Source: JACCTU01 sp963798985 (GTDB lineage: Bacteria > Actinomycetota > Thermoleophilia > Gaiellales > Gaiellaceae). From it: a stretch of DNA of 64,000 nt. Made by a program: the position numbers and the translations under genes. The stretch lies in contig CAWCVL010000007.1 in assembly GCA_963798985.1 (NCBI GenBank), forward strand, positions 496,001 to 560,000, given 5' to 3'. Each line of letters begins with the position of its first letter. The first letter of the stretch is position 1. The notes below the pieces were generated by a model, which saw only the letters and a list, made by a program, of their open reading frames with translations, was not told where the DNA came from and did no database searches. Of the stretch, positions 25,662-33,964 are shown piece after piece.

Positions 25662-26685
25662 ACCGACGCGGTCTCCATCTCCGGCGCGTAGGCGCCCGAG
25701 CGCGCCGCGCTGTTCAGCTTCGCGCGGCGGTAGTACGCGCGCTGGCCCGCCTCGACGTTCGTGCCGCCCCACGCCTTCAGCGCCGGCGCCTGCAGCGCGC
25801 GCCCGTACGAGAACGAGAGCTGCCACGGGTGCGGGCCGCGCGCGTTCATCGCGTTGAGGTGCGCGGTCGCGTCCTCGTCGGACTGGCCGCCGGAGAGGAA
25901 GACGATCCCCGGCACCGCCGCCGGGACGTGGCGGTAGAAGACGTCGAGCGTCCGCTCGGCGACCTCGTCCACGCCGGCGCGATCGGACGCGCCGTAGCCG
26001 GAGAGCACCATGTTCGGCTTGAGCAGCGTCCCGGCGAAGTCGACCCGCTGGTCGTGCAGCTCGGTGTAGACGCGCCTGGAGCACGCGCCCGGTCGCCTTC
26101 GCCGACTCGTCGATCGTGTGCGTGCCGTCCTGGAGCACCTCCGGCTCGACGATCGGGACGATGCCCGGCCTCCTGGCAGAGCGCGGCGTAGCGCGCGAGC
26201 GCGTGCGCGTTCGTCCAGACGCAGTACTCGCTCGGGACGTGCGTCGCCGATCGAGTACGTCGCGCGCCACTTCGCGAAGCGCGCGCCGAGCCCGCGGTAC
26301 TCCTCGAGCCGCCCGCGCAGCCCGTCGAGCCCCTCGGTGATCGTCTCGCCCGGCGCCAAGCGCCAAGCGGCTTCGCGCCGAGGTCGACCTTGATCCCGGG
26401 GATGATCCCCTTGGACGCGAGCAGCTCGGGGAACGGCGTCCCGTCGGAGGCCTTCTGGCGGATCGTCTCGTCGTAGAGGATCACGCCGGAGATGTAGTCC
26501 TCGACCCCTTCGGTCGTGAAGAGCAGCTCGCGGTAGGCGCGGCGGTTGTCCTCCGTCGACTCGACCCCGATCGAGTCGAAGCGCTTCTTGATCGTGCCGT
26601 CGCTCTCGTCCGCGGCCAGGATGCCCTTCCCGGGCGCGACGAGGGCTCTGGCGGTGAGCTCGAGCTCTGGTGCGGTCACGGTCAT
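25658..26685 (-). CDS. fba: Class I fructose-bisphosphate aldolase (about five frameshifts)
   Basis: Cleaves fructose 1,6-bisphosphate through a Schiff base. ATG 26685 after GGAGGGGG. In order across frames: GKGILAADESDGTIKKRFDS, YRELLFTTEGVEDYISGV, GIIPGIKVDLGAKPLA, LAPGETITEGLDGLRGRL, ARFAKWRATYSIGD, VPSEYCVWTNAHALARYA, IVPIVEPEVLQDGTHTID, VYTELHDQRVDFAGTLLKPN (Schiff-base Lys region) and GIVFLSGGQSDEDATAHLN. Each break is repaired by deleting one base (two near 26345-26355, then about 26237, 26168 and 26073). No residues are missing, so this is one intact aldolase in a badly read stretch. Confidence 0.9.
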
Positions 26686-26821
26686 CGTCCCCCTCCGGAA
26701 GTCGTCTGCGGACCAAGTATTGCGCTTCCCCTCAGCCGACCGACCGCCTACGATCCCGATCCGAGGGGCCACGCTGCGGCGGCGGCCCCTCTCTTCGTCC
26801 GGGCTAGAATTCGCCGACCAC

Positions 26822-26894
26822 GCGGGTGTAGCTCAGTTGGTAGAGCATCAGCTTCCCAAGCTGAGGGTCGTGGGTTCGAGTCCCATCGCCCGCT
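26822..26894 (+). tRNA. tRNA-Gly (anticodon CCC)
   Basis: A 73-base cloverleaf. Acceptor GCGGGTG pairs with CGCCCGC, the D-arm contains AGCTCAGTTGGTAGAGC, the anticodon stem TCAGC/GCTGA closes the loop TTCCCAA (anticodon CCC, reading GGG), and the T-arm has GTGGG-TTCGAGT-CCCAT. The CCA end is not encoded. An 8-bp inverted repeat (GAGGGGCC/GGCCCCTC, about 26762-26791) and a TAGAAT -10-like box at 26805 precede it. Confidence 0.97.
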
Positions 26895-26961
26895 CTCACG
26901 GAAGGGCTTGGAAACAGGCCCTTTTGTTCTCCGGGGGCAGGGCCCGGGCAAAATTGCTCGC

Positions 26962-27492
26962 GTGCTTGTGGTGGTCATCAGTGGGCCGATTGCGAGCGGG
27001 AAGTCCGCCTTGAGTCGTGCGGTTGCGGCTCAACTCGAAGAGGCGGAAGAGGTTGCCACGGCGGTGATCGATCTCGACCTGATCTACGAGACGCTCGACC
27101 CGCGACGACGCACGAAAGACGATGCCGACCTCTGGGCAGAGGCTCGACGCGTGGCCGGTCGGTTGACGACCGCCCTGCTTGCTGAGAATCGTTGCGTCGT
27201 CGCGGAGGGAGAATTCGCCAGCGATCAGGCGCTCGACGAGTTCGTCAGCGAGTTGCCCGGCACTGCCGACCTGCGTCTAGTGCTTCTGGACGTGGACTTC
27301 GAGACGGCGTTGAAACGCGCAGCGGCCGATGCAACTCGCGGTCTGTCGAAGGATGAGACGTTCTTGTCGAGGCACTACCGCGAGTTCCGGCCTGAGTGGG
27401 TCGGCCGCGACGTGCTGCGTCTCGACACCACCGAATCGACGCTCGGCGAGGCTGCGCGCGCGGTGGTCGATTGGCTGACTCCGGTGTCTTGA
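26962..27492 (+). CDS. P-loop kinase-like ATPase
   Basis: A 176-residue small kinase. MLVVVISGPIASGKSALSRA has a Walker A motif (GPIASGKS), and AVIDLDLIYETLDP acts as the next strand with Asp. A lid-like Arg-rich region (KRAAADATRGLSKDETFLSRHY) and DVLRLDTTE near the end resemble the shikimate/gluconate kinase and chloramphenicol-phosphotransferase group. Start GTG 26962 is chosen because it places the Walker motif at the usual distance; an ATG at 26908 would overlap the region just after the tRNA. Substrate unknown. Confidence 0.72.
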   Translation: MLVVVISGPIASGKSALSRAVAAQLEEAEEVATAVIDLDLIYETLDPRRRTKDDADLWAEARRVAGRLTTALLAENRCVVAEGEFASDQALDEFVSELPGTADLRLVLLDVDFETALKRAAADATRGLSKDETFLSRHYREFRPEWVGRDVLRLDTTESTLGEAARAVVDWLTPVS

Positions 27493-27548
27493 CCCGCATC
27501 CGTGAGGGTGTAACGTGGCTGCCAATCCCCACGTGAAAGGAGTGGTTC

Positions 27549-28385
27549 ATGTCCGCCACGCCGGACACCATCGTCCTCATCCACGGCTTCTGGGTGACCC
27601 CGCGAAGCTGGGAGGACTGGAAGGCTCGTTACGAGAGCAGCGGCTACCGTGTCCTCACGCCGGCGTACCCCGGGTTCGAGGTGGAGGTGGAGGCGCTGAA
27701 TGCGGACCCGACCCCCATCGAGAACCTCACGGTGCCGGCGGTCATCGAGCATCTGGAGTCTGTCGTCTCGCAGATCGAGCCGGCGCCGATCCTGATGGGT
27801 CATTCGGCCGGTGGCGTCTTCACGCAGCTGCTGATGGATCGGGGCTACGGCGCCGCCGGCGTCGCGATCAACTCGGCGCCGACCGAGGGCGTCAAGCGCG
27901 TGCCGCTGTCACAGATCAGGTCGAGCTTCCCCGTCCTCAAGAACCCCGCCAACCGGCACAAGGCCGTCGGGTTCACCTTCGACCAGTGGCGCTATGTGTT
28001 CACGAACACGTTCAGCGAGGAGGAGGCGCGAAGGCTCTACGAGCGCTACCACATCCCCGCGTCGGGCCGCGTGTTCTGGAGCAGTGCGCTCGCGAACATC
28101 CATCCGGGGCCCGACGACACGCACGTGGACTACAAGAACCCCAACCGGGCGCCGCTGCTCTTCATCTCTGGCAGCGAGGATCACCTCATGCCCCCGTCGA
28201 TCCAGCGCTCGAACGCGAAGCACTACAAAGCGGAGGGCACGATCACCGAGGTCGTCGAGTACGAGGGCCGCGCGCACCTCATGCCCTCGCAGACCGGCTG
28301 GGAGGAGATCGCCGACTACGCCCTCGACTGGGCGGTCGAGCACGCAGAGGCGCCGGCCACGGTGTCGGCAACGACGACGCAATAG
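27549..28385 (+). CDS. Alpha/beta hydrolase
   Basis: A 278-residue cytoplasmic hydrolase after a strong ribosome site (AAAGGAG). TIVLIHGFWVTPRSWEDW holds the oxyanion HG motif, PILMGHSAGGVFTQLL the nucleophile Ser, ISGSEDHLMPP the acid and YEGRAHLMPSQTGW the His. The full triad and the lack of a signal peptide suggest an intracellular esterase, lactonase or haloperoxidase-like enzyme. It stands alone, with intergenic DNA on both sides. Confidence 0.85.
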   Translation: MSATPDTIVLIHGFWVTPRSWEDWKARYESSGYRVLTPAYPGFEVEVEALNADPTPIENLTVPAVIEHLESVVSQIEPAPILMGHSAGGVFTQLLMDRGYGAAGVAINSAPTEGVKRVPLSQIRSSFPVLKNPANRHKAVGFTFDQWRYVFTNTFSEEEARRLYERYHIPASGRVFWSSALANIHPGPDDTHVDYKNPNRAPLLFISGSEDHLMPPSIQRSNAKHYKAEGTITEVVEYEGRAHLMPSQTGWEEIADYALDWAVEHAEAPATVSATTTQ

Positions 28386-28442
28386 TCGTGCTGCCAAGGG
28401 GCGGCGGATCGAGGTCCGTCGCCCCTGTTGGTCTCGGCGCCC

Positions 28443-28566
28443 GAAGAAGTGCGGCTGGATCTGGCCGGACCGATGAGTTGTCGGTGGTTTGTCGGTCTCC
28501 ATTGCGCGTGTGTCCGTAGCAGGGTGAGATGCGGCCGGAGCAGGCCGCCGAGAAGGGAGTCGTGAG
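28443..28566 (+). repeat. Duplicated leader, copy 1 (before YCII/DGPF gene)
   Basis: About 125 bases closely matching 28917-29046. A 30-base core at 28526-28555 is identical to 29004-29033 and contains the hairpin GCGGCC-GGAGCA-GGCCGC and an ATG that could start a short upstream peptide (MRPEQAAEK). GGTGGTTTGTC and GTCTCC are also shared. AAGGGAG serves as ribosome site for the ATG at 28567. Confidence 0.75.
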
Positions 28567-28908
28567 ATGGCGCGGTTTCTGATCTCGTTCGATGACGGCG
28601 CGATGACGTATCCCGAGGAGGATCTCCCCGATGTGGCCGAGGCAGCGCGCGCGGTGGTGCGAGAGGCAAAGGACGCCGGCGTTTGGGTGTTCGGCGGCGG
28701 GCTGCATCCCTATGAAGAGGTGAGCGTGGTGGCCACCGACGGGACGGTCACCGATGGCCCATACCTTGAGAGCAAGGCGTACGTAGGCGGCTTCTCGGTT
28801 GTCGACGTTCCGACGCGCGAAGAGGCGCTGGAGTGGGCTGGCAGGATCGCCGTCGCCTGCCGTTGTGCGCAGGAGGTTCGCGAGTTCGTGCCCGGCTCTA
28901 CGCCCTGA
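28567..28908 (+). CDS. YCII-related (DGPF family) protein
   Basis: A 113-residue dimeric alpha/beta-barrel protein of the YCII/DGPF family. It shows MARFLISFDDG, WVFGGGLHPYEEVSVV and the family core TDGPYLESKAYVGGF followed by EALEWAGRIA. DGPF proteins are often encoded beside ECF sigma factors (ECF42-like); none is adjacent here. Biochemical role unknown. It carries the first copy of a duplicated leader. Confidence 0.85.
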   Translation: MARFLISFDDGAMTYPEEDLPDVAEAARAVVREAKDAGVWVFGGGLHPYEEVSVVATDGTVTDGPYLESKAYVGGFSVVDVPTREEALEWAGRIAVACRCAQEVREFVPGSTP

Positions 28909-28916
28909 TGTCCCCT

Positions 28917-29046
28917 GAAGAAGTGAGCCCCGATCGGCTGGGGCAGCGATGAGTTTTGGGTGGTTTGTCAGTCTCCTGCTTTGAACGTATCCGTGGCAGG
29001 GATGAGATGCGGCCGGAGCAGGCCGCCGAGAAGAGGAGCATGAGAT
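28917..29046 (+). repeat. Duplicated leader, copy 2 (before lactonase-like gene)
   Basis: Second copy of the leader at 28443. The same 30-base core lies at 29004-29033, at nearly the same distance from the start codon (43 versus 41 bases). AGAGGAG serves as ribosome site for ATG 29047. The shared block begins about 8 bases after the YCII stop. Confidence 0.75.
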
Positions 29047-29700
29047 ATGAACGCCCCCGCCTCGATCACCATCACGCCAGTCTTCGTTGCCGACCTTTCC
29101 GTCGAGGGCGAGCGGATGCCGGTCTACGTGCACGTCATCGACCATCCCGATGCACGCGTGCTGGTCGACACCGGCATGACGGAGCTGCACCCGGCAATGG
29201 CCGACATGGATCCCCGCCTCCAGCCGCTGAGCGAGCAGGACTTTGATCTCGCCGGCATCGACATCGTCGTCAACACACACCTGCACCCCGACCACTGCGG
29301 CGGCAACCACCTCTTCGCCGGCAAGCCGATCTATGTCCAGCGTCGGGAGCTCGACGACGCGCGCAGCGAGGACGACTACACCATTCGCGAGTGGGTCGAG
29401 GCGCCCGGCGTGCGGTACGTGCCGGTCGACGGCGAGCACGAGCTGCTGCCCGGGCTCCGACTCGTCCCGGCGCCGGGCCACACACGCGGCATGCAGATGG
29501 TCGTCGTCGAGACTGGCGGGCGCCCGGTCATCGTCGGCGGCGACGTAGCGGTGTGGTTCGGCGAGTTCGACGAGCCGCCCACCGAAGGCCGGCAGCGGGT
29601 CCTCGCGCTCGACCCCGAGCTCGTCTGGCTCGCGCACGAGCGCGAGCCGTGGCGACCACGCACCGAGCGCGCTCAGGCGTTCACCGCGCCGCGCCCATGA
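29047..29700 (+). CDS. Metallo-beta-lactamase-fold lactonase-like hydrolase
   Basis: A 217-residue zinc hydrolase. VLVDTGMTELHP leads into the dinuclear zinc motif VVNTHLHPDHCGGNHLF. VPAPGHTRGMQM gives the next His, IVGGDVAVWFGEFDEPP the bridging Asp, and WLAHEREPW the last His. Size and motif order fit N-acyl-homoserine lactonases (AiiA group), but other lactones are possible. Its leader duplicates that of the YCII gene, so both genes may respond to the same signal. Confidence 0.82.
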   Translation: MNAPASITITPVFVADLSVEGERMPVYVHVIDHPDARVLVDTGMTELHPAMADMDPRLQPLSEQDFDLAGIDIVVNTHLHPDHCGGNHLFAGKPIYVQRRELDDARSEDDYTIREWVEAPGVRYVPVDGEHELLPGLRLVPAPGHTRGMQMVVVETGGRPVIVGGDVAVWFGEFDEPPTEGRQRVLALDPELVWLAHEREPWRPRTERAQAFTAPRP

Positions 29701-29743
29701 CGATCTCGCCTGAAGGCGTGTTCGAGTCCGTCGGACTGCGTTT

Positions 29744-30316
29744 CTAGTTGTCGCCGCCCGGGAGGGTCGGATGGTCGGTGGGATAGACGCCGACCGCGAA
29801 TCCATAAACGGTCTCGCCCGACCGCGGAAGCTGGTCGAACTCCGTTACCAGTTCCGCCATCCGCTCCCAGAACTCCGACGCCTGCGGCTCCGAGATGCGG
29901 GCGTGTCGGATGAAACCCCACAGCTTCCCGTCCCGGTGCGCCGCGGCCGACTCCCGAGCGGCTACCTCGAAGTCGTTGAAGTCTCGAGGCAGGTCGTCGC
30001 CGTCCGGGCTCCGCTCGACCCCGACGTAGAACATCCGTGCCGTGCGGCCGTAGAACCGCTCCTCGATCGCCCGCACCCGCCGGGTCCTCACGACCTGCAC
30101 AAGTCCGGCCTCGGTGAGCACCTTGACGTGGTGGGCGACGGTGCTCTTCGGCCGTTCGACCGCGACCGCCAACTCGGTAACCGTCGCCGCCCGCTCGTGG
30201 AGCAGGCCCAGGATCGAGGTGCGGAGGGGATGGCTGATCGCCTTCACCTGGGAGGGCGTGGTGAGCGCGATCCGGTCGGCGAGATCGTAGTCCGGGGGAG
30301 CCGGGTTGACAGCCAT
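29744..30316 (-). CDS. ArsR-type transcriptional regulator
   Basis: A 190-residue winged-helix regulator. IALTTPSQVKAISHPLRTSI and LLHERAATVTELAVAVERP followed by KSTVAHHVKVLTEAGLVQVV form the DNA-binding domain; RRVRAIEERFYGRTARMFYV is the wing and linker. A C-terminal region of about 90 residues may bind ligand or form the dimer. No Cys metal site is seen, so metal sensing is unlikely. Start ATG 30316. It is divergent from the hydrolase at 30382, with a palindrome between them. Confidence 0.85.
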   Translation of the reverse strand: MAVNPAPPDYDLADRIALTTPSQVKAISHPLRTSILGLLHERAATVTELAVAVERPKSTVAHHVKVLTEAGLVQVVRTRRVRAIEERFYGRTARMFYVGVERSPDGDDLPRDFNDFEVAARESAAAHRDGKLWGFIRHARISEPQASEFWERMAELVTEFDQLPRSGETVYGFAVGVYPTDHPTLPGGDN

Positions 30317-30336
30317 GGCCGAACAGACTAGCATCG

Positions 30337-30348
30337 CGGAATGTTCCG
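30337..30348. promoter_or_regulatory. Palindrome between divergent ArsR and hydrolase genes
   Basis: CGGAATGTTCCG is a perfect 12-base palindrome in the 65-base space between the two divergent starts. Its place makes it a candidate operator for the ArsR-type regulator; this is inference. Confidence 0.4.
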
Positions 30349-30381
30349 ATTTTGTGGATCAATAGTTCAGGAGGGTCGGAG

Positions 30382-30966
30382 ATGACCGAGGTTGTGCTGT
30401 ACCACCACGTCCAAGGGCTGACCGAGGGAGTGCGATCGTTCGCCAACGAATTGCGGCAGGCGGGGCACACCGTCCACACCCCGGATCTATTCGACGGGCG
30501 CACGTTCGCCACGATGGACGAGGCCTTCGCCTTCGTTCGGGAAGCGGGCGACGCACTCGACGCGAAGGCGGACGATGCCGCACAGGCACTGCCGGAGGGG
30601 CTGGTGTACGCCGGCATTTCGTGGGGTGTCGGCGCCGCACAGCGGCTCGCCCAGACGCGCGCCGGCGCGCGTGGAGCGCTCCTCTATGAAGCGTGCTTCC
30701 CGATCACCGGCGAGTACGCCTTCGGCCCATGGCCCAACGACCTGCCCGTTCAAATCCACGGCAAGGCGGACGACGAGTTCTTCGCACACGAGGGCGACAT
30801 CGACGCTGCCCGCGAACTGGTCGCCACGATCGGGACAGACCAGGCCGAACTGTTCGTCTACCCCGGCGACGAGCACCTCTTCATCGACTCCTCGCTTCCC
30901 ACCTACGACGCCGACGCGGCGGCACTCGTGACGCAGCGCACTCTGCACTTCCTCGCCGCACTGTGA
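30382..30966 (+). CDS. Dienelactone-hydrolase-like protein
   Basis: A 194-residue alpha/beta hydrolase of the dienelactone hydrolase family. VVLYHHVQGLTEGVRSFANE and HTVHTPDLFDGRTFATMDEA begin the fold. The elbow reads VYAGISWGVGAAQRLA: the usual nucleophile Cys is replaced by Ser-Trp (GISWG). Asp in IHGKADDEFFAHE and His in YPGDEHLFIDS complete the triad. Start ATG 30382 after CAGGAGGG. Probably controlled by the divergent ArsR regulator. Substrate unknown. Confidence 0.8.
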   Translation: MTEVVLYHHVQGLTEGVRSFANELRQAGHTVHTPDLFDGRTFATMDEAFAFVREAGDALDAKADDAAQALPEGLVYAGISWGVGAAQRLAQTRAGARGALLYEACFPITGEYAFGPWPNDLPVQIHGKADDEFFAHEGDIDAARELVATIGTDQAELFVYPGDEHLFIDSSLPTYDADAAALVTQRTLHFLAAL

Positions 30967-31141
30967 CCAGCACTCAATAAAGCAGCTCGCGGGGCAGTGT
31001 CAGTGGCCATGACGGCGAAGGTTGTGTCGCGACCCGGGCGACGTCGCCGTCGGATGCCCGAGTGTGCGGGAATGTCCCTTGACACGAAGGCAGAAGAGCC
31101 TCGTTGCTTGAACCAGAAAGCCAGCGTGACAGACTGTGCCC

Positions 31142-31774
31142 ATGCGTGAGCTGCGGCCGGGCGTCTGGCATTGGCAATCGTCGCATCCCGATTGGAACGA
31201 GGAGCAGGAGTGGCCCGAGGCTGTCTCGTCGTATGGGATCGAGCTTGGCAATGACTTCGTGCTGTTCGATCCACTCGCCGTTCCCGACGAGCTACGTGAG
31301 CGCGCGACCGCCGTCGTCCTGACAGCGCCGTACCACGAGCGTGATGCCCGTCGACTCGGCCTCCCGGTGCACACGCCGCCCGCGGACACCTGGCAGGACT
31401 GGGTCGAGAAGTTCGGCATCGACCCCGACCGCGTGCGCGGCATGGAGAGTGAGGACCTTGCCTGGCTGCGCGCGGGCGGAGGCGAAGGACACTTTCACGG
31501 TCCCGGAGCGTGGCCGTTCGGCATCGACGCGTACGCGGGCCGCGAGGACAACGATCTCATCCTCTGGCTCCCGTCGATCGGCGCGATCGTCACCGGCGAC
31601 TCGCTCTCCGACTTCGGTGACGGACTGGACATCTGGATCGCCGATCGCAAACATGTGACGCGCGACGATGTCGTCCAACGGCTTCGTCCGCTGCTCGACC
31701 TGCCGGTCGAGCTCGTGCTGCCCGCACACGGCGAGCCGAAGGATCGCGCGGCGCTCGAGCGCGTGCTCTCGTGA
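31142..31774 (+). CDS. Degenerate metallo-beta-lactamase-fold protein
   Basis: A 210-residue protein beginning MRELRPGVWHWQSSHPDW. It has the beta-lactamase-fold outline: GIELGNDFVLFDPLAVP, then AVVLTAPYHERDARRLGLP, GAIVTGDSLSDFGDGL and VLPAHGEPKDRAALER. In the usual zinc motif only YHERD is left of HxHxDH, so one or both zinc sites may be reduced; this matches a subgroup of unknown activity. Its neighbour on the other strand is the VOC protein. Confidence 0.65.
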   Translation: MRELRPGVWHWQSSHPDWNEEQEWPEAVSSYGIELGNDFVLFDPLAVPDELRERATAVVLTAPYHERDARRLGLPVHTPPADTWQDWVEKFGIDPDRVRGMESEDLAWLRAGGGEGHFHGPGAWPFGIDAYAGREDNDLILWLPSIGAIVTGDSLSDFGDGLDIWIADRKHVTRDDVVQRLRPLLDLPVELVLPAHGEPKDRAALERVLS

Positions 31775-31818
31775 GCGGTTCCGGCAAGATTCAGATGCTC
31801 AGGCGACGTGACGCCTTC

Positions 31819-31839
31819 CTGGGCCAGCGTTCGCGAATG
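31819..31839. repeat. 21-bp direct repeat, copy 1
   Basis: A 21-base sequence containing GCCAGCGTTCGCGAATG, identical to 32372-32392. It lies downstream of the minus-strand VOC gene stop (31861) and is followed by ACGCCC/GGGCGT arms able to form a hairpin, so it may be part of a transcription terminator or a small mobile footprint. Confidence 0.6.
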
Positions 31840-31860
31840 ACGCCCGAGCGCGTTTGGGCG

Positions 31861-32298
31861 TCAGCCGATTTGCTCGGCCAGCCCGATGAGAATGCCCTCG
31901 GGGCCTCGGACGTAGCAGAGCCGATACACGTCTTTGTACTGGACCACTTCGTCGACGAGTTGCGCGCCGTGCGCGCGGAGCCGGGCCAGCGTATCGTCGA
32001 GGTCGTCCACCGCGAACATGACGCGGAGGTAGCCGAGGGCGTTTACCGGCGCGTTCCGGTGATCGGCGACCGGAGGCGGCGTGAGAAAGCGCGAGAGTTC
32101 GATCCTGCCGTGGCCGTCCGGCATACGCATCATGGCGATCTCGACGCGCTGGTCGCGCAGTCCAGTGACGCGCCCTGACCAGTCTCCTTCGATCATGGCT
32201 CGCCCCTCGAGTTCGAGGCCCAGCTCGGCGAAAAAAGAGATAGCGGCATCAAGCGACTCCACCACGATGCCGACGTTGTCCATCCGTTGAAGCGCCAC
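31861..32298 (-). CDS. VOC-family (glyoxalase-like) protein
   Basis: A 145-residue two-motif vicinal-oxygen-chelate protein. MDNVGIVVESLDAAISFFAE starts motif 1, IEGDWSGRVTGLRDQRVEIA and HGRIELSRFLTP continue it, and LGYLRVMFAVDDLDDTLARL with PEGILIGLAEQIG forms motif 2. Members bind a metal and act as glyoxalases, dioxygenases or resistance proteins. The metal ligands are plausible but not certain by eye. A stand-alone gene in the accessory stretch. Confidence 0.82.
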   Translation of the reverse strand: MALQRMDNVGIVVESLDAAISFFAELGLELEGRAMIEGDWSGRVTGLRDQRVEIAMMRMPDGHGRIELSRFLTPPPVADHRNAPVNALGYLRVMFAVDDLDDTLARLRAHGAQLVDEVVQYKDVYRLCYVRGPEGILIGLAEQIG

Positions 32299-32371
32299 GC
32301 GGCCATTGTCGCGGATCGCAAAGATCGCCCGTGCCCGCAGGGAACGCGGGGTCAGACGTCCGTACCTCTGG

Positions 32372-32392
32372 CTGGGCCAGCGTTCGCGAATG
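32372..32392. repeat. 21-bp direct repeat, copy 2
   Basis: Identical to 31819-31839. It abuts the stop codon (32393-32395) of the minus-strand GNAT gene, and a GACGCG-TG-CGCGTC hairpin lies just inside that gene's end. Position relative to the gene parallels copy 1. Confidence 0.6.
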
Positions 32393-33010
32393 TCACCCGA
32401 CGCGTGCGCGTCGAGGCTTCTTGACGGGTGAAACTGTTCTGCGCATCACGCAATGGTTCTTGCCCTTGGGCCGGTCGTAGCTGAAGCCGGTCTGCTCGTA
32501 GAGGCTGCGCGTGACGTTGTAGAGAAACGAGGACGAAATCTTCTTGCCCTGCGGTAGATCCTGGGGATAGCCCTCCACCACGCCCCCGCCCGCCTTCGCG
32601 ATCAGGTCGAGGGCACCACCGAGGGCGACACCTGCGACGCCTTTCCGTCGATAGTCCCTGTCGACGAAGATGCACGTGATGCGATAGTCGGGCAACTCCT
32701 CCGTACGGGTCGCCTCGTAATCCTTCCGGTGGTGGATGTTCGGAAGCTCGTCGGGAGAGCCGTACTGGGCCCAGGCCACCGCGGCCTCGCCGTCGAAGAC
32801 GAGGGCCGCGTGAGCGTTGCCCTCGCGAACGAGACGCTCCTTCCAAGGGCGGCCCATTTCTCCCTCGGGCCTGCCGACCCGCGAATGGAACCACGTGCAC
32901 CAGCAGCCGCCGAACCCCATGCCGTTGTGCTTCTCAGCGAGGCGGGCGAAGGCATCCCAGGTCGAGGCATCAAGCGCCCTGATCGCATACTCGCTCACTG
33001 CACCCTCCAT
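32393..33010 (-). CDS. GNAT acetyltransferase
   Basis: A 205-residue acyltransferase. The N-terminal WDAFARLAEKHNGMGFGGCW is followed by the GNAT core: AALVFDGEAAVAWAQYGSP, YRITCIFVDRDYRRKGVAG (acetyl-CoA motif with RKG), VALGGALDLIAKAGGGVVEG and LYEQTGFSYDR. Start ATG 33010 or GTG 32998. Cys-rich GGCWCTWFH is notable and common in this subfamily. Substrate unknown. Confidence 0.82.
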   Translation of the reverse strand: MEGAVSEYAIRALDASTWDAFARLAEKHNGMGFGGCWCTWFHSRVGRPEGEMGRPWKERLVREGNAHAALVFDGEAAVAWAQYGSPDELPNIHHRKDYEATRTEELPDYRITCIFVDRDYRRKGVAGVALGGALDLIAKAGGGVVEGYPQDLPQGKKISSSFLYNVTRSLYEQTGFSYDRPKGKNHCVMRRTVSPVKKPRRARVG

Positions 33011-33079
33011 TTAGCGGCTCTGGTCAGGTGACGAGCGAGTTTACCGCGCGTCCTGCCGGCATACGCCGCCGAGGATGAC

Positions 33080-33956
33080 CTACGCCCGCTGTTTCCTTCG
33101 GGTGTACGACCGGCTCGTAGAGGTCACCCGAAAGCCGGCGCCGACGTAGAGCCCACGTGCCACATCGGTGGCGTAGCCGACCTTCAGGCGGCGTGCCCCT
33201 CGCTCAGCCAGCCGATCGAGACCCACGGTGAGCATGGCACGGGCGATGCCGCGCCGCTGGTACGCGTCCTCGACTCGCATCGGTTCCACCAGCCCGACCT
33301 TGGTCACGGGGTCGAACCAGAAGAGCGCGTAGCCGGCGGTCTGGCCGTCAGCAGCCTCGACGGCGAGATCGAGCGCCGCGTCGTAGAGGGAGCATTGCCG
33401 GAGGCGGGCCTCGACCTCTTCGCCGTTTCGTTGCCGCATGGGGTGTGGCCCGGTCTGCTCCCGGGCGCGATCCACGAGCACGAAGCCTTCCGGCAGTGCG
33501 GCCACACCAGGTCGATCCTCGGCATCCATCCACGTCGACTCCGTCGATTCGGTCGTCGTCGGGCACGAAGCCGGCGTCGCCGAGCAGACCAAGCAGCTCG
33601 ACGTCGTCGTCACGCGCGAGCACGTCGACCGTTTCGAGCCCCAAGGCGTCGACGGCTTCGACGGCGCTCGCCCAAACGGTGGGAAGCGAAACCGTCGAGA
33701 CACCCGGAACGACGATGGGATCGCAGCCCCATGCTTCGCCCCAATCCGTCAAGACGACGCCTGCAACGGGTCCCTCGTCATCGATCCAGAAGAGGTCGTC
33801 GATCGTGTCCGACGGTCGAGGCGTGCGCCACCACCACTGCAAATCGGCTGCTTCCCATTGCCCCGCCTCCGCATCCGCCAGGCGAGCACGCTGCAAGAGC
33901 TCCGTCGAAAGGGCCAGAGAGTCAAGACCCGAGGCTCGTACCTCGTGGATCGCCAT
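33080..33956 (-). CDS. GNAT acetyltransferase with N-terminal extension (one frameshift)
   Basis: A two-part protein of about 291 residues. The first frame (ATG 33956, MAIHEVRASGLDSLALS) gives a degenerate GNAT-like half: DDEGPVAGVVLTDWGE, LETVDVLARDDD, LLGDAGFVPDDDR. After an extra base near 33530 the second frame carries MDAEDRPGVAALPEGFVLVD and a full acetyl-CoA site (VEDAYQRRGIARAMLTVGLD) with VGYATDVARGLYVGAGF. Length is exactly one base out of frame. Start is 8 bases after the EamA stop on the same strand, so they form an operon. Tandem GNAT proteins include mycothiol-synthase-like enzymes; that identity is not shown. Confidence 0.72.
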
Positions 33957-33964
33957 GCGTCGCG

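Noticed and set aside
28956..29246. A 96-residue protein reading from the shared upstream ATG before the lactonase-like gene
   Set aside because: After MRPEQAAEK it runs in the wrong frame over the lactonase gene with Arg-rich shadow composition. Only a short leader peptide is plausible.
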